In this document: positions 7,093 to 14,947 of the stretch, piece after piece | Layout of the letters: each line of letters starts with the position of its first letter | Position numbering within the stretch: position 1 is the stretch's first letter | Assembly: GCA_028284565.1 (NCBI GenBank) | Contig: JANQRM010000534.1 | Span: 1 to 17,331, forward strand | Source of the DNA: Anaerolineae bacterium | Lineage (GTDB): Bacteria; Chloroflexota; Anaerolineae; Aggregatilineales; Phototrophicaceae | Reading direction: 5' to 3' | DNA length: 17,331 bases | Translations under genes and position numbers: made by a program | The notes under the pieces: generated by a model | What the model saw: only the letters and a program-made list of their open reading frames with translations | What the model was told of the DNA's origin: nothing | The model's database searches: none

Positions 7093-8375
7093 CGTTGAAC
7101 CAATTGATCGCGTTCTGGACCAACACTCACCGTGTGGATTGGCACATCGCACAACTCAGAAATTCGCTGTACATAATTTTGAGCCTCTACAGGCAACGCA
7201 TTAAATGTACGGCACTTTTGAATATCGACATCCCAGCCGGGTAAGGTATCATAAATTGGTGTTACCTTCTCTAATGCCCGGTTCGTGACTGGGGGCAAGT
7301 CCACACGCTGTCCATCAACTTCATAAGCCACAGCAATCTTTAGTTCTCTTAGACTGCTAAGAATATCGAGTTTCGTAATGACCAATTCACTGAAGCCGTT
7401 GACGAGCGTAGCGTAGCGTAACATGACCCCATCTAACCAACCACAACGCCGAGATCGCCCGGTTGTTGTCCCAAATTCATCCCAAAACTTTGAACCATCC
7501 CCACGTAAACGATCTGCAATCTCATCATAGAGTTCTGTTGGCATAGGTCCACCACCGACCCGTGTGCTAAAGGCTTTAGCAACCCCAACAATTCGGTCAA
7601 CATACATGGGACCTATCCCTAAACCGGTAATAGCTCCACCAGCAGATGGCGACGAACTAGTAACAAAAGGATAACTTCCATGGTCAACATCCAGTAATGT
7701 TCCCTGTGCGCCTTCACAAATTACCCGCGCGCCTGCTTCGAGTTGTTGATGTAAAAATGCTGTTGTGTCTTGGATATAGGGTCTGAGTTTTTTTGCCGCT
7801 TCTAAATAAGCGGTTACTTGTTCTTGGGGGTCGAGTGCTTTGTAAGCAGGGCTTTCGAGCTTCTTATTGACTTTTTCGATCCTTCGATGGACTTGGTCAG
7901 CAAACCCTTCTTCATCAAGCATCTCGCCAATCCGAATTCCTTGTCGGTCTGTTTTATCCAAATAAGCTGGACCAATACCACGTAACGTTGTACCTATTGC
8001 TTCATCACCCAATGCTTGTTCTTTAGCTTTATCTAATTCGATATGAGCAGGCGTGATGATATGCGCCCGCGAGCTAATCTTGAGTCGGTCTGGTGTAATC
8101 TCGACTCTTTGATTGCGGAGTTCATCCATTTCTTTTATTAGATTCACCGGATTAATCACCATCCCGTTGCCCATAACAGACACAGCATTGTCCCGCAGAA
8201 TACCGGATGGAATTAAGTGCAATTTATAGACGGTTTCACCCACTGCAACTGTATGCCCGGCGTTGTCACCACCTGCATAACGGGCTACCACCTCAGCATC
8301 TGCAGATAACCAATCAACGACCCTTCCTTTACCTTCATCACCCCATTGTGCGCCGATAATTATCGTAATCGGCAT
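7089..8375 (-). CDS. purA: Adenylosuccinate synthetase
   Basis: A 428-residue enzyme joining IMP and aspartate with GTP to form adenylosuccinate, the first committed step to AMP. The GTP loop is GDEGKGR at 12-18, with catalytic D13 and H41 (YAGGDNAGHTV) in the same numbers as in Escherichia coli. The usual second Lys of GKGK is Arg here (R18), a mild change. Other signatures are GIGPAYLDK, EGAQGTLLDVDHGSYPFVT, TRVGGGPMPTEL and GTTTGRSRRCGW. The ATG has a good GGAG five bases upstream. The 116-bp gap before it holds a TTGACA at 8408-8403 with no -10 partner at the right distance, and I could not fix a promoter there. Downstream, its stop overlaps the start of the binding-protein gene (ATGA). 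Confidence 0.97.
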   Translation of the reverse strand: MPITIIIGAQWGDEGKGRVVDWLSADAEVVARYAGGDNAGHTVAVGETVYKLHLIPSGILRDNAVSVMGNGMVINPVNLIKEMDELRNQRVEITPDRLKISSRAHIITPAHIELDKAKEQALGDEAIGTTLRGIGPAYLDKTDRQGIRIGEMLDEEGFADQVHRRIEKVNKKLESPAYKALDPQEQVTAYLEAAKKLRPYIQDTTAFLHQQLEAGARVICEGAQGTLLDVDHGSYPFVTSSSPSAGGAITGLGIGPMYVDRIVGVAKAFSTRVGGGPMPTELYDEIADRLRGDGSKFWDEFGTTTGRSRRCGWLDGVMLRYATLVNGFSELVITKLDILSSLRELKIAVAYEVDGQRVDLPPVTNRALEKVTPIYDTLPGWDVDIQKCRTFNALPVEAQNYVQRISELCDVPIHTVSVGPERDQLVQR

Positions 8376-8491
8376 ACTATCTCCTAATCATATAAACTCA
8401 TATGTCAATGAAACGTAAATAGTTTAGCATAGTTTCCATGCAATAAGCACAAGACTCTAGAATCCGTCAACTTTTTTATTCTTGCTAGAAT

Positions 8492-9145
8492 TTAAGAAGA
8501 CTGAAAGCCACTGCCCAAGGTAATCGAAACTTGTTTTTCACCCAGTAGTTCAATCTGACGATTAGGACCTAATGCCAAGCCTGAGCCTTTGTCGATGCCA
8601 ATAAAGGTTATCTGTGGATTTAGCGATAGAATATCTCTCAACGTGGCGGTTTCAGATACACTCGTCAAGCCCGTTTCAATAATTGCACTTTTTACCCAAG
8701 CGAAGCCATTTTTGACTGTTCCATCGTCACCAATCACTTTATCACCAAAGGCACTTGCGACCAATCCTTCTAATAAGATTACACTTCCCCGATTTAATCC
8801 AGCTTTCATAGCAGATAAGGGCGCACCTTGTAATTTCTGAATCATCCCATCTAAATGATTGCCGGATTCGACAATAACGATACTCGCCGACTCAATATAG
8901 TCATATACAGCATTCGAGTCATCGTTTAAATCAACAATATAACCACTTGGCGCACCTAAATCTTGCATATCATCAAGTAACCCATCCCCGCCATCGGGAG
9001 CAAAAGAGATATAAGCAACGCCACCTTCTGAAGTCGATCGATTAATGGCAACATCTCGGACAGTGCTATCAGGGGTTTTTCCGCCTGATAGGAGTAACCA
9101 GCCAAAGCCTGTAAGCCACTCAAACACCAATTGCGAATCGCTCAT
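8492..9145 (-). CDS. Cyanophycinase-fold (peptidase S51-like) protein, probable pseudoenzyme
   Basis: A 217-residue protein that follows the S51/cyanophycinase layout within the glutamine-amidotransferase-like fold. It has an early GWLLLSGGK strand, a central SIVIVESGNHLD segment (88-99; relatives have a GGNQ-type motif there), then a GSVILLEGLVASAFGDKVI strand-turn-helix (120-138). The C-terminal NPQITFIGIDKGSGLAL (176-192) and IELLGEKQVSI match the family's GIGIDE-type ending. At the nucleophile elbow, where active members read GTSAGA or GWSAG, this one reads EGLVA (126-130), so the catalytic Ser is absent. The later H-containing FSQRGR-like segment is replaced by SVSETATLRD (162-171). It is therefore probably not a peptidase. 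The ATG overlaps the stop of the M20 hydrolase gene by 4 bp (ATGA), with GGGA upstream, so the two are likely made together. Assignment is by pattern only. Confidence 0.68.
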   Translation of the reverse strand: MSDSQLVFEWLTGFGWLLLSGGKTPDSTVRDVAINRSTSEGGVAYISFAPDGGDGLLDDMQDLGAPSGYIVDLNDDSNAVYDYIESASIVIVESGNHLDGMIQKLQGAPLSAMKAGLNRGSVILLEGLVASAFGDKVIGDDGTVKNGFAWVKSAIIETGLTSVSETATLRDILSLNPQITFIGIDKGSGLALGPNRQIELLGEKQVSITLGSGFQSS

Positions 9146-10332
9146 GGTGCTGAGTCCCTTATCACATAATCTGCCACAGCTGATGTCAATAGGGCAACAC
9201 CCAAAGGCAAAGCGTTCTCATCAATATCAAACTTAGGATGATGATGTCCATAGTTCAAGCCACGAGCTTCATTGGCAGAACCAACAAAGAAGAATAATCC
9301 GGGAATATCGTCCATAAACATTCCGACATCTTCTGCCGCCATCGTCCGTTCATCGACAAATTGTAAATCTGGCTTCACTTTAGCGAAAACATTTTTGGCG
9401 CGTTCCGTTACTGACGCATGATTTACAACAGGTTCAGTAAAATGATGTATCTCGACGGAAGCCGAACACCCCATTGCTTCCGCAACACCCATACTGATGT
9501 CCCGAATGCGCTGTTCAACTTGATCGCGGACAGTTGTATCATATACTCGAAATGTACCAATGAGTTCTGCTGATGGTGGAATCACGTTAAAGGCTGTACC
9601 TGCATTTATTTGAGTCACTGAGACGACAGCTGTGTGACTGGGCTTGACGTTACGACTAACAATCGTTTGTAAAGCTGTAACAATTTGTGCGGCACATATA
9701 ACCGGATCTTGAGAATCTTCAGGAAATGCCCCATGCGCGCCTTTCCCTTCGATACAAATGTTGAAGTCTGATGCGCTCGCCATGACTGCGCCAACACCGA
9801 CTCCAACAACGCCGACTGGCAAAGTATTCCAAAGATGCAAGCCAAATGAGATGTCGGGTCTTGGATTTTCTAGCACCCCATCTTGAACCATTGCATTTGC
9901 CCCACCAGCGACTTCTTCGGCAGGTTGGAAGACAAATTTAACACGTCCTTGAATATGGTCTCGGTGACTCGATAAGAGTTTCGCGACACCAAGTGCAATA
10001 GTCACATGTCCATCATGACCACAAGCATGCATTTTGCCTTCAATGATAGAAACATAATCTGTTTCGTTTTGCTCTACTATAGGCAAGGCATCCATATCAG
10101 CACGAACTAATATCGTTGGTCCGTCTGATGAACCTTCTAAGATGCCAACCACTCCTGTTTTGCCAATACCTGTTTGTACTTCTATGCCGAGTTCTCGCAA
10201 TTCATCCGCGACAATACCTGCCGTGCGAACTTCTTCAAAGGCTAATTCTGGCTGACGATGCAAATCCCTCCGACGAGCAACCAATTCCTCTCGGAGGAAT
10301 TCAGCTTCTTTCAGAAAATCAATCTTAATCAT
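9142..10332 (-). CDS. M20D-family metal-dependent amidohydrolase (N-acyl amino acid / hippurate hydrolase type)
   Basis: A 396-residue cytosolic amidohydrolase of the M20D group, whose members remove acyl or aryl groups from amino acids and related amides. The di-metal site is visible: R77-A-D-M-D81, C104 and H106 in MHACGHDGH (101-109), E139/E140 in FQPAEEVAGG, H166 in GLHLW, and a C-terminal His cluster in NYGHHHPKFD. The dimerisation lid begins near residue 180 and includes GKGAHGAFPE. There is no signal peptide. Its ATG lies 9 bp after the PIG-L gene with no clear ribosome site, suggesting translational coupling, and its own stop overlaps the pseudo-cyanophycinase start. The substrate cannot be read from the sequence. 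Confidence 0.9.
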   Translation of the reverse strand: MIKIDFLKEAEFLREELVARRRDLHRQPELAFEEVRTAGIVADELRELGIEVQTGIGKTGVVGILEGSSDGPTILVRADMDALPIVEQNETDYVSIIEGKMHACGHDGHVTIALGVAKLLSSHRDHIQGRVKFVFQPAEEVAGGANAMVQDGVLENPRPDISFGLHLWNTLPVGVVGVGVGAVMASASDFNICIEGKGAHGAFPEDSQDPVICAAQIVTALQTIVSRNVKPSHTAVVSVTQINAGTAFNVIPPSAELIGTFRVYDTTVRDQVEQRIRDISMGVAEAMGCSASVEIHHFTEPVVNHASVTERAKNVFAKVKPDLQFVDERTMAAEDVGMFMDDIPGLFFFVGSANEARGLNYGHHHPKFDIDENALPLGVALLTSAVADYVIRDSAP

Positions 10333-10341
10333 AGATTCACG

Positions 10342-11052
10342 TTATTTGAGGTTAATCACTGCAAAACGTTCGATGTAGCGAGGATAGTCAAGAGGTGTTG
10401 ACGGGTCAAGGGAACGCTCACGGACGCGCTCTGCCATCGCTTCCATATCGCTAATTTGACTTTTGTGACAATTGAGGGATTGTATTTTAGTTTCAATTGT
10501 CTCGGTAATATCAACGGTGACATTGGGTTGTTTAGCTCCAGCAATATAAACCGTCAATACTTTATGTACATTCAAACCTTCATCACGCTCATGTTCGATA
10601 AAATTCAGACGGTCTCGTGCTGTTGGGAAAATGGCTTCTAAAGTCGCCGCACCAATAGCTCGATGATCGGGGTGGTTTATGCGATTCCCGTTATACCAGA
10701 CCGTAGGGTCTAAAATTACCACAATCTCTGGCTTTTTAAGACGAAGCAGACGAGTGATATCGCGTCGCAGTCCTAATGTAGGAAATAGTTCCCCATCTCG
10801 ATGGTCGAGAAAGATGATTTCGTTTACACCCAAGGCAGATGCGGCACAACGTTCTTCTTCCTCACGAATTGCCATCAGGCGTTCGTGAGTCATGTTTGGT
10901 TCAGGGCTACCTTTATCCCCCCGCGTTGCGACAACAAAGGTCACCTCTGCGCCATCTTTTATCCACCACGCAAATGTTCCTCCAGCAAAAAATTCAGGGT
11001 CGTCAGGATGAGCAAATATTCCCATCACTCGTATCGGTTGTGCGTCGGTCAT
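10342..11052 (-). CDS. PIG-L (LmbE-like) family deacetylase
   Basis: A 236-residue zinc-dependent N-deacetylase of the family that includes MshB and BshB of mycothiol and bacillithiol synthesis and GlcNAc-PI deacetylase. The first metal motif is AHPDDPE (14-20), giving H15 and D18 as zinc ligands and D17 as probable general base. GDKGS is at 45-49. The second motif is NHPDHRAIG (126-134), giving H130. No signal peptide is present. The start is fixed by an ATGA overlap with the ricT stop. The gene between ricT and an M20 amidohydrolase suggests two successive amide-hydrolysing steps on one small molecule, but the substrate is unknown. I do not see glycosyltransferase or ligase partners of the thiol pathways in this window. 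Confidence 0.9.
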   Translation of the reverse strand: MTDAQPIRVMGIFAHPDDPEFFAGGTFAWWIKDGAEVTFVVATRGDKGSPEPNMTHERLMAIREEEERCAASALGVNEIIFLDHRDGELFPTLGLRRDITRLLRLKKPEIVVILDPTVWYNGNRINHPDHRAIGAATLEAIFPTARDRLNFIEHERDEGLNVHKVLTVYIAGAKQPNVTVDITETIETKIQSLNCHKSQISDMEAMAERVRERSLDPSTPLDYPRYIERFAVINLK

Positions 11053-11984
11053 GATTCCGACTGCTTATCTGCGCGTCGTGAACCCGGTGGTTTGCCACAG
11101 TCACATTCACCATCTCCATGTTTGTCACAAGGTTGTTTTGCTTTCTCGGCAAGGGCTTTTAATTCTTTCAGTGGCACAATGTCTTCACGCTGGATGGATT
11201 TGCGTCCGACGCCTTCAATATAAACCGATACAGCATCTTTAAGCGGGTAGACATCTATCACTTTCCCCTCCCCATAAGGTGTGCCAATCCGCTTGTTTCT
11301 GCGAGGTAAGTGTTTGCGTGCTTCTACATATTGTTCATACTCATATACAAGACAACAGCGTAGGCGACCACACATCCCTGTAATTTCTGCAGGATTGAGG
11401 GAGATACCTTGGGCTTTTGCCATCTTTATTGAGATGGGGCTGAAATCCGTCAAAAAGGTGCTACAACAGCGAGTTTCACCACATGCCCCAAACCCACCAA
11501 GCAACTTCGCCACATCACGCGGACCGATTTGCCGCATCTCGACTTGAGCATCAAGTTTTTTGTCTAATTTTTGTTGTAACTTATACGTATCGACTTTTTC
11601 TTCCGCACTAAACAGAAAAGTTACAACACTCCCATCATAATTATATTCTGCCACGACAAACTTGACTTCATCAAAATGTCGATAGCGACTTGCCATCTCC
11701 TGACATAATTCTAATGCTTCTGGCTGACGTGCCTCCCAGTGTTGTTTGAGAACCAAATCACGTGGTGTTGCTGGACGAAGAATAGTCCTTACGTCCCGTC
11801 CCTCATCTGGTGTAGTAAAGCCCATGATTTGACCGATTTGCCGTCCACGGCGTGTTTCGACAATGACATAATCCCCTGTTTGTAATTCTGGGAATTCTTG
11901 ATAATTGAAGTGGTAGAGCTTACCAATTTTTTGAAACCGTACCCCAGCAACCATCACTTGGTGTGAGGTAGAATTGTCATTCAT
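11049..11984 (-). CDS. ricT: PSP1-domain protein RicT (YaaT-like)
   Basis: A 311-residue PSP1-domain protein. In Bacillus subtilis RicT (YaaT) works with RicA and RicF as an iron-sulfur complex that helps RNase Y mature mRNAs and affects sporulation and competence. The core holds two matching CX4CC motifs, C168/C173/C174 (CGETRCC) and C205/C210/C211 (CGRLRCC), the expected cluster-binding cysteines. LNPAEITGMCGRLRCC is a family hallmark. A basic and acidic C-terminal tail adds a further cluster, C286, C294 and C296 in CDKHGDGECDCG. The promoter lies in the divergent region toward the aspartate kinase; GAAAG about 10 bases before the ATG is a weak ribosome site. It is first of four tightly packed genes. 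No ricA or ricF gene is seen here. Confidence 0.9.
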   Translation of the reverse strand: MNDNSTSHQVMVAGVRFQKIGKLYHFNYQEFPELQTGDYVIVETRRGRQIGQIMGFTTPDEGRDVRTILRPATPRDLVLKQHWEARQPEALELCQEMASRYRHFDEVKFVVAEYNYDGSVVTFLFSAEEKVDTYKLQQKLDKKLDAQVEMRQIGPRDVAKLLGGFGACGETRCCSTFLTDFSPISIKMAKAQGISLNPAEITGMCGRLRCCLVYEYEQYVEARKHLPRRNKRIGTPYGEGKVIDVYPLKDAVSVYIEGVGRKSIQREDIVPLKELKALAEKAKQPCDKHGDGECDCGKPPGSRRADKQSES

Positions 11985-12002
11985 AACAGAAAACTTTCAT
12001 CA

Positions 12003-12032
12003 GTCACACAGAAAGCAACTATTTTCTATAAT
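12003..12032 (+). promoter_or_regulatory. Promoter of the aspartate kinase gene
   Basis: GTCACA (12003-12008, four of six) is followed after 18 bases by a perfect TATAAT (12027-12032). Initiation near 12039 would give a leader of about 160 bases before the aspartate kinase ATG. The -10 overlaps that of the divergent ricT promoter, so the two polymerases would compete for the same DNA. Confidence 0.5.
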
Positions 12033-12054
12033 TTAACAAAACAAACTGGGTCAA
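12025..12054 (-). promoter_or_regulatory. Promoter of the ricT operon
   Basis: On the minus strand TTGACC (12054-12049) is separated by 18 bases from TATAGA (12030-12025), with five and four matches to the consensus hexamers. Initiation near 12018 gives a leader of about 34 bases. The -10 shares bases with the plus-strand TATAAT at 12027-12032. Confidence 0.45.
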
Positions 12055-12066
12055 CTTTACTGGAAA

Positions 12067-12201
12067 ATGAGGGGAAGCGCAATAGATGTGACGGTGCTAC
12101 TGATGCGATGATCCGACGCATCCAGAATTTTCAAAACAATGGTTTTGTTGTATGTTTCAAGCTGAACGTAATCAATCACAACACTCGCAGATAGGGGAAG
12201 C
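12067..12201 (+). promoter_or_regulatory. Long leader of the aspartate kinase gene with two hairpins and a repeated SD motif
   Basis: The leader holds a possible 14-codon open frame (12067-12111, ATG to TGA) in the same frame as the kinase. Hairpin 1 has arms GATGCG (12102-12107) and CGCATC (12117-12122) and overlaps the end of that frame. Hairpin 2 has arms CAAAAC (12132-12137) and GTTTTG (12142-12147) around AATG. The nine bases AGGGGAAGC occur at 12070-12078 and again at 12193-12201, where they form the ribosome site just before the ATG. I see no match to the lysine riboswitch or T-box core, and the mini-frame is not rich in Lys, Thr or Met codons, so any regulatory role is speculative. 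Confidence 0.3.
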
Positions 12202-13611
12202 ATGAGCATCCTAACGATGAAGTTCGGCGGTGCATCCATCGGAACATCTGTTGCCATGATGCAAATGTTGGGCATCATCATGAATGAAGGTGAGCATTGG
12301 GACAATCTTATCATTGTGGCATCAGCCTTAGAGGGTGTCACGGATATGCTGTTGGAAGCGGCACACCTTGCTCAACTGAGCAATCAGCGAGGTTACCGTC
12401 GCATTGCGGCAACAATTCGTACCAGACACCATGCCTTCGCTGATCAATTACCCTTAGATGTTGATGGGCGAACGGCACTCAAGGCAGACCTTGACCGTCT
12501 TCTATTTGACATGATTGACACATGCCAAACTGTTGCCAATACAACAAGTGACAACCTTGCTCCCCGACTTAGTGACATCATTGTTGCTGTTGGGGAACGA
12601 TTGTCCACTACGATTATTGCCGCTTTGCTACGTCACAATGGGAAAAGCAGTGTCATGGTTGATGGTAAGGACATCATTGTTACTAATGATGTTCATGGCA
12701 ACGCGAGCATATTAGTCGACAGAAGCCAGCAAAAAATCAACGATTATTTAATACCACTGCTGGATAGCTCCCACATCCCGATCATCACTGGTTTTATTGG
12801 TGCGACTACCGATGGACAACTTACGACCTTAGGGCGAGGGGGAAGTGATTATACTGCATCTATGATTAGTGCTTCTGTAGGGTCCGATGAGATATGGATG
12901 TGGACAGATATTGACGGCATGATGAGTGCAGACCCTCGCCAAATCTCTGATGCACAAATCATCTCCGAGTTATCCTACCGTGAAGTCACTGAACTAGCAT
13001 ACTTTGGCGCACGAATCATCCACACACAGATGATTCCTTTGTTAATGCAAGACAAAATCCCTGTACGTATTAAGAATGTCTATAAGCCTAAGGAAGCGGG
13101 CACATTTATTCGTGAATCAACTAATGATGAAGCACAAATCAAAGCCGTGACATCAATTCAAGGGCTGGCACTAACCTCCGAGCAAAGTGGTTCATTATCC
13201 AATGTTATGGAAATTGTTGATGAAACCCTGTTTGACATCCTCGGTCATCGGGCAGATGTAATGATAACCTCACAATCGTCGAGTCGAAGTTTTATCTGTT
13301 TAGTTGTTCCGCCGAATGTAGGGATGAATGCAGGCTCTCGACAACGCTTGCAAGAAGCGATAGGTAAACAATTTGACGACCAACCGTTGAATATAGGATG
13401 GGATGTTTATCCTGTCAGTGTGATTACTGCAATTGGTGACGATATCGACCAACATCCAAATTTAATTGCTAGTATCTTGCAAAATCTCACAACAATCGCG
13501 ATCCTAGCAATAGCACAAGGTCCCTCTCATTGTAGTTTTTCAATTGTTGTTCATGAAAATGAGATGGAACAATCTCTAAAGCAAATCCATCGGCTTATCG
13601 TCAATACCTAG
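12202..13611 (+). CDS. lysC: Aspartate kinase, monofunctional with C-terminal ACT domains
   Basis: A 469-residue aspartokinase, which phosphorylates aspartate at the start of the Lys/Thr/Met/diaminopimelate pathway. The N-terminal MKFGGASIG (6-14) is the amino-acid-kinase signature, with Ala where most have Thr. Next come GERLS (131-135), TTLGRGGSDYTA (208-219), WTDIDGMMSADPR (234-246) and the SYREVTELAYFGARIIH helix (258-274). From about 318 to the end there are two ACT modules, the usual site of feedback control by lysine or threonine. There is no fused homoserine dehydrogenase. The start is supported by AGGGGA five bases upstream. It is the only plus-strand gene, and its last 11 bp overlap the end of glnA tail to tail. 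Confidence 0.93.
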   Translation: MSILTMKFGGASIGTSVAMMQMLGIIMNEGEHWDNLIIVASALEGVTDMLLEAAHLAQLSNQRGYRRIAATIRTRHHAFADQLPLDVDGRTALKADLDRLLFDMIDTCQTVANTTSDNLAPRLSDIIVAVGERLSTTIIAALLRHNGKSSVMVDGKDIIVTNDVHGNASILVDRSQQKINDYLIPLLDSSHIPIITGFIGATTDGQLTTLGRGGSDYTASMISASVGSDEIWMWTDIDGMMSADPRQISDAQIISELSYREVTELAYFGARIIHTQMIPLLMQDKIPVRIKNVYKPKEAGTFIRESTNDEAQIKAVTSIQGLALTSEQSGSLSNVMEIVDETLFDILGHRADVMITSQSSSRSFICLVVPPNVGMNAGSRQRLQEAIGKQFDDQPLNIGWDVYPVSVITAIGDDIDQHPNLIASILQNLTTIAILAIAQGPSHCSFSIVVHENEMEQSLKQIHRLIVNT

Positions 13612-14941
13612 TGAGATACCGCTCTGTTTCCCACGCTGTCACTTGTTTATGATAGGCTTCATATTCCTCACGTTTTGCAGAAATAAAGCGTTCACTAATA
13701 AATTGTCCCAAAGCGTCTTGAACCACTTCATCACGCTCAAAAATGTCGAGTGCTTCATCTAGGGACTTGGGAAGGTGTTGGATCATCTGTTCACGCCGTC
13801 CGCTGTGTTGATTCGAGAGTAAGATTTCATCAAGCGGTTCTTCCAGATTCATCTGTTGCCTAATACCATCGAGACCAGCGCGTAACATCACTGCTTTTGC
13901 AAGATAAGGATTGACTGATGGGTCTGGGCAACGAATCTCTAGGCGGGTGTGGGAAATGTCACCGCCGACTATATGCGGAACACGAATTAATGCACTTCGA
14001 TTCAATCGCGCCCAAGTAATTTTCGAGGGAGCTTCTAAACTTGTGCCAAGCCGTTTATATGAATTGACCAATGGAGCCAAAACCGCACACATAGCTTTGG
14101 CATGAGACAGTTGACCTGCAAGAAAATGACGTGCAATTGGTGAAAGGTTATAAGCAGATTCTTCATCTGCGAAGATATTCTCACCCGTATTTATATCATG
14201 CAGACTTTGATGTGTATGCATTCCGGAGCCGGGTTGTGATGTTTTGGGGCGTGGCATAAATGTGCAATGTAAATTATGTCGCTTTGCCACAGTCTTAAGA
14301 GCAATGCGTGTTTTGATTAAATTATCCGCCGATGTCAGAGCATCGCTATACTGTATATTGATTTCGTGTTGCCCACTCCCAATCTCTGAATGCATGGCAT
14401 TCACTTCAATGCCCATAAATTGAAGTGTTGAGAGCATATCGCGCCGAAGTGAACGAATGGGAACATCTGGTATATCAAAGTAGCTGGCAATGTCTTGTTG
14501 GGACTTTAAGATTGGGCGTTGCTTATCATCTAAGGGAAAGAGGAAAAATTCCAACTCTAATCCTGTGTGATAACGATAGCCCATGTCTTCTGCTTCACGC
14601 AAGTTTCGGATTAAGGCAGAACGCGGATCACCGATAAAGGGGTCGCCCCCATATGTGTAGACAGAGCAAATTACAGCGGCGGTTTTTTCATCCGGGCTAT
14701 TCCATGGCAAAATGATCAAGGTCTCAAGGTCTGGGACAAGCATCATATCGCTCTCGGCTACGCGAGCGAAACCTTCTATCGACGAGCCGTCAAAAGATTT
14801 TCCAAACTCAATAACTTGCTCAAACTGACTCGCTGGAATCAGGATACTCTTGACAATGCCTGTAATATCCGTGAACCAAAGCGCAATGAAATTTATCTGT
14901 TCTTCTGTAATCTGTTTGAGAATTTGTTGTTTATCAGCCAC
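13601..14941 (-). CDS. glnA: Glutamine synthetase type I
   Basis: A 446-residue enzyme that makes glutamine from glutamate, ammonia and ATP. It has FTDITG (23-28), FDGSSIEGF (50-58), the metal-ligand stretch GLELEFF (127-133), EIGSGQHEI (186-194), GSGMHTHQSL (238-247), NSYKRL (293-298), and RLEIRCPDPSVNPYLA (333-348). The length and absence of an insert fit the GSI-alpha type (Bacillus, archaea). The C-terminal region has no Tyr adenylylation motif of the NLYDLP type, so control is more likely by feedback or transcription. The start must be the GTG at 14941: an in-frame TAA lies two codons upstream, and later starts would cut the conserved N-terminus. The ribosome site is weak (AAAGAT). The PRPKTSQP segment before GSGMH differs from the usual KPIFGVN-like text. 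Confidence 0.94.
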   Translation of the reverse strand: MADKQQILKQITEEQINFIALWFTDITGIVKSILIPASQFEQVIEFGKSFDGSSIEGFARVAESDMMLVPDLETLIILPWNSPDEKTAAVICSVYTYGGDPFIGDPRSALIRNLREAEDMGYRYHTGLELEFFLFPLDDKQRPILKSQQDIASYFDIPDVPIRSLRRDMLSTLQFMGIEVNAMHSEIGSGQHEINIQYSDALTSADNLIKTRIALKTVAKRHNLHCTFMPRPKTSQPGSGMHTHQSLHDINTGENIFADEESAYNLSPIARHFLAGQLSHAKAMCAVLAPLVNSYKRLGTSLEAPSKITWARLNRSALIRVPHIVGGDISHTRLEIRCPDPSVNPYLAKAVMLRAGLDGIRQQMNLEEPLDEILLSNQHSGRREQMIQHLPKSLDEALDIFERDEVVQDALGQFISERFISAKREEYEAYHKQVTAWETERYLTRY

Positions 14942-14947
14942 AAATTA

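Noticed and set aside
7092..7152. Twenty-residue N-terminal extension of the binding protein, which could be read as a signal peptide
   Set aside because: The added residues are charged, not hydrophobic, and the ATGA overlap with purA supports the later start.
8376..8491. Terminator and promoter in the gap before purA
   Set aside because: The small stem ATTCT/AGAAT (8478-8491) is weak and is followed by an A-run, not a T-run, on the minus strand. A TTGACA at 8408-8403 is too close to the gene and has no -10.
12039..12201. Lysine riboswitch or T-box ahead of aspartate kinase
   Set aside because: No core motif of either class could be recognised; only simple hairpins are seen.
12057..12341. 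Minus-strand open frame opposite the aspartate kinase start
   Set aside because: It lies on the complement of a strong coding region and shows no family features or ribosome site.
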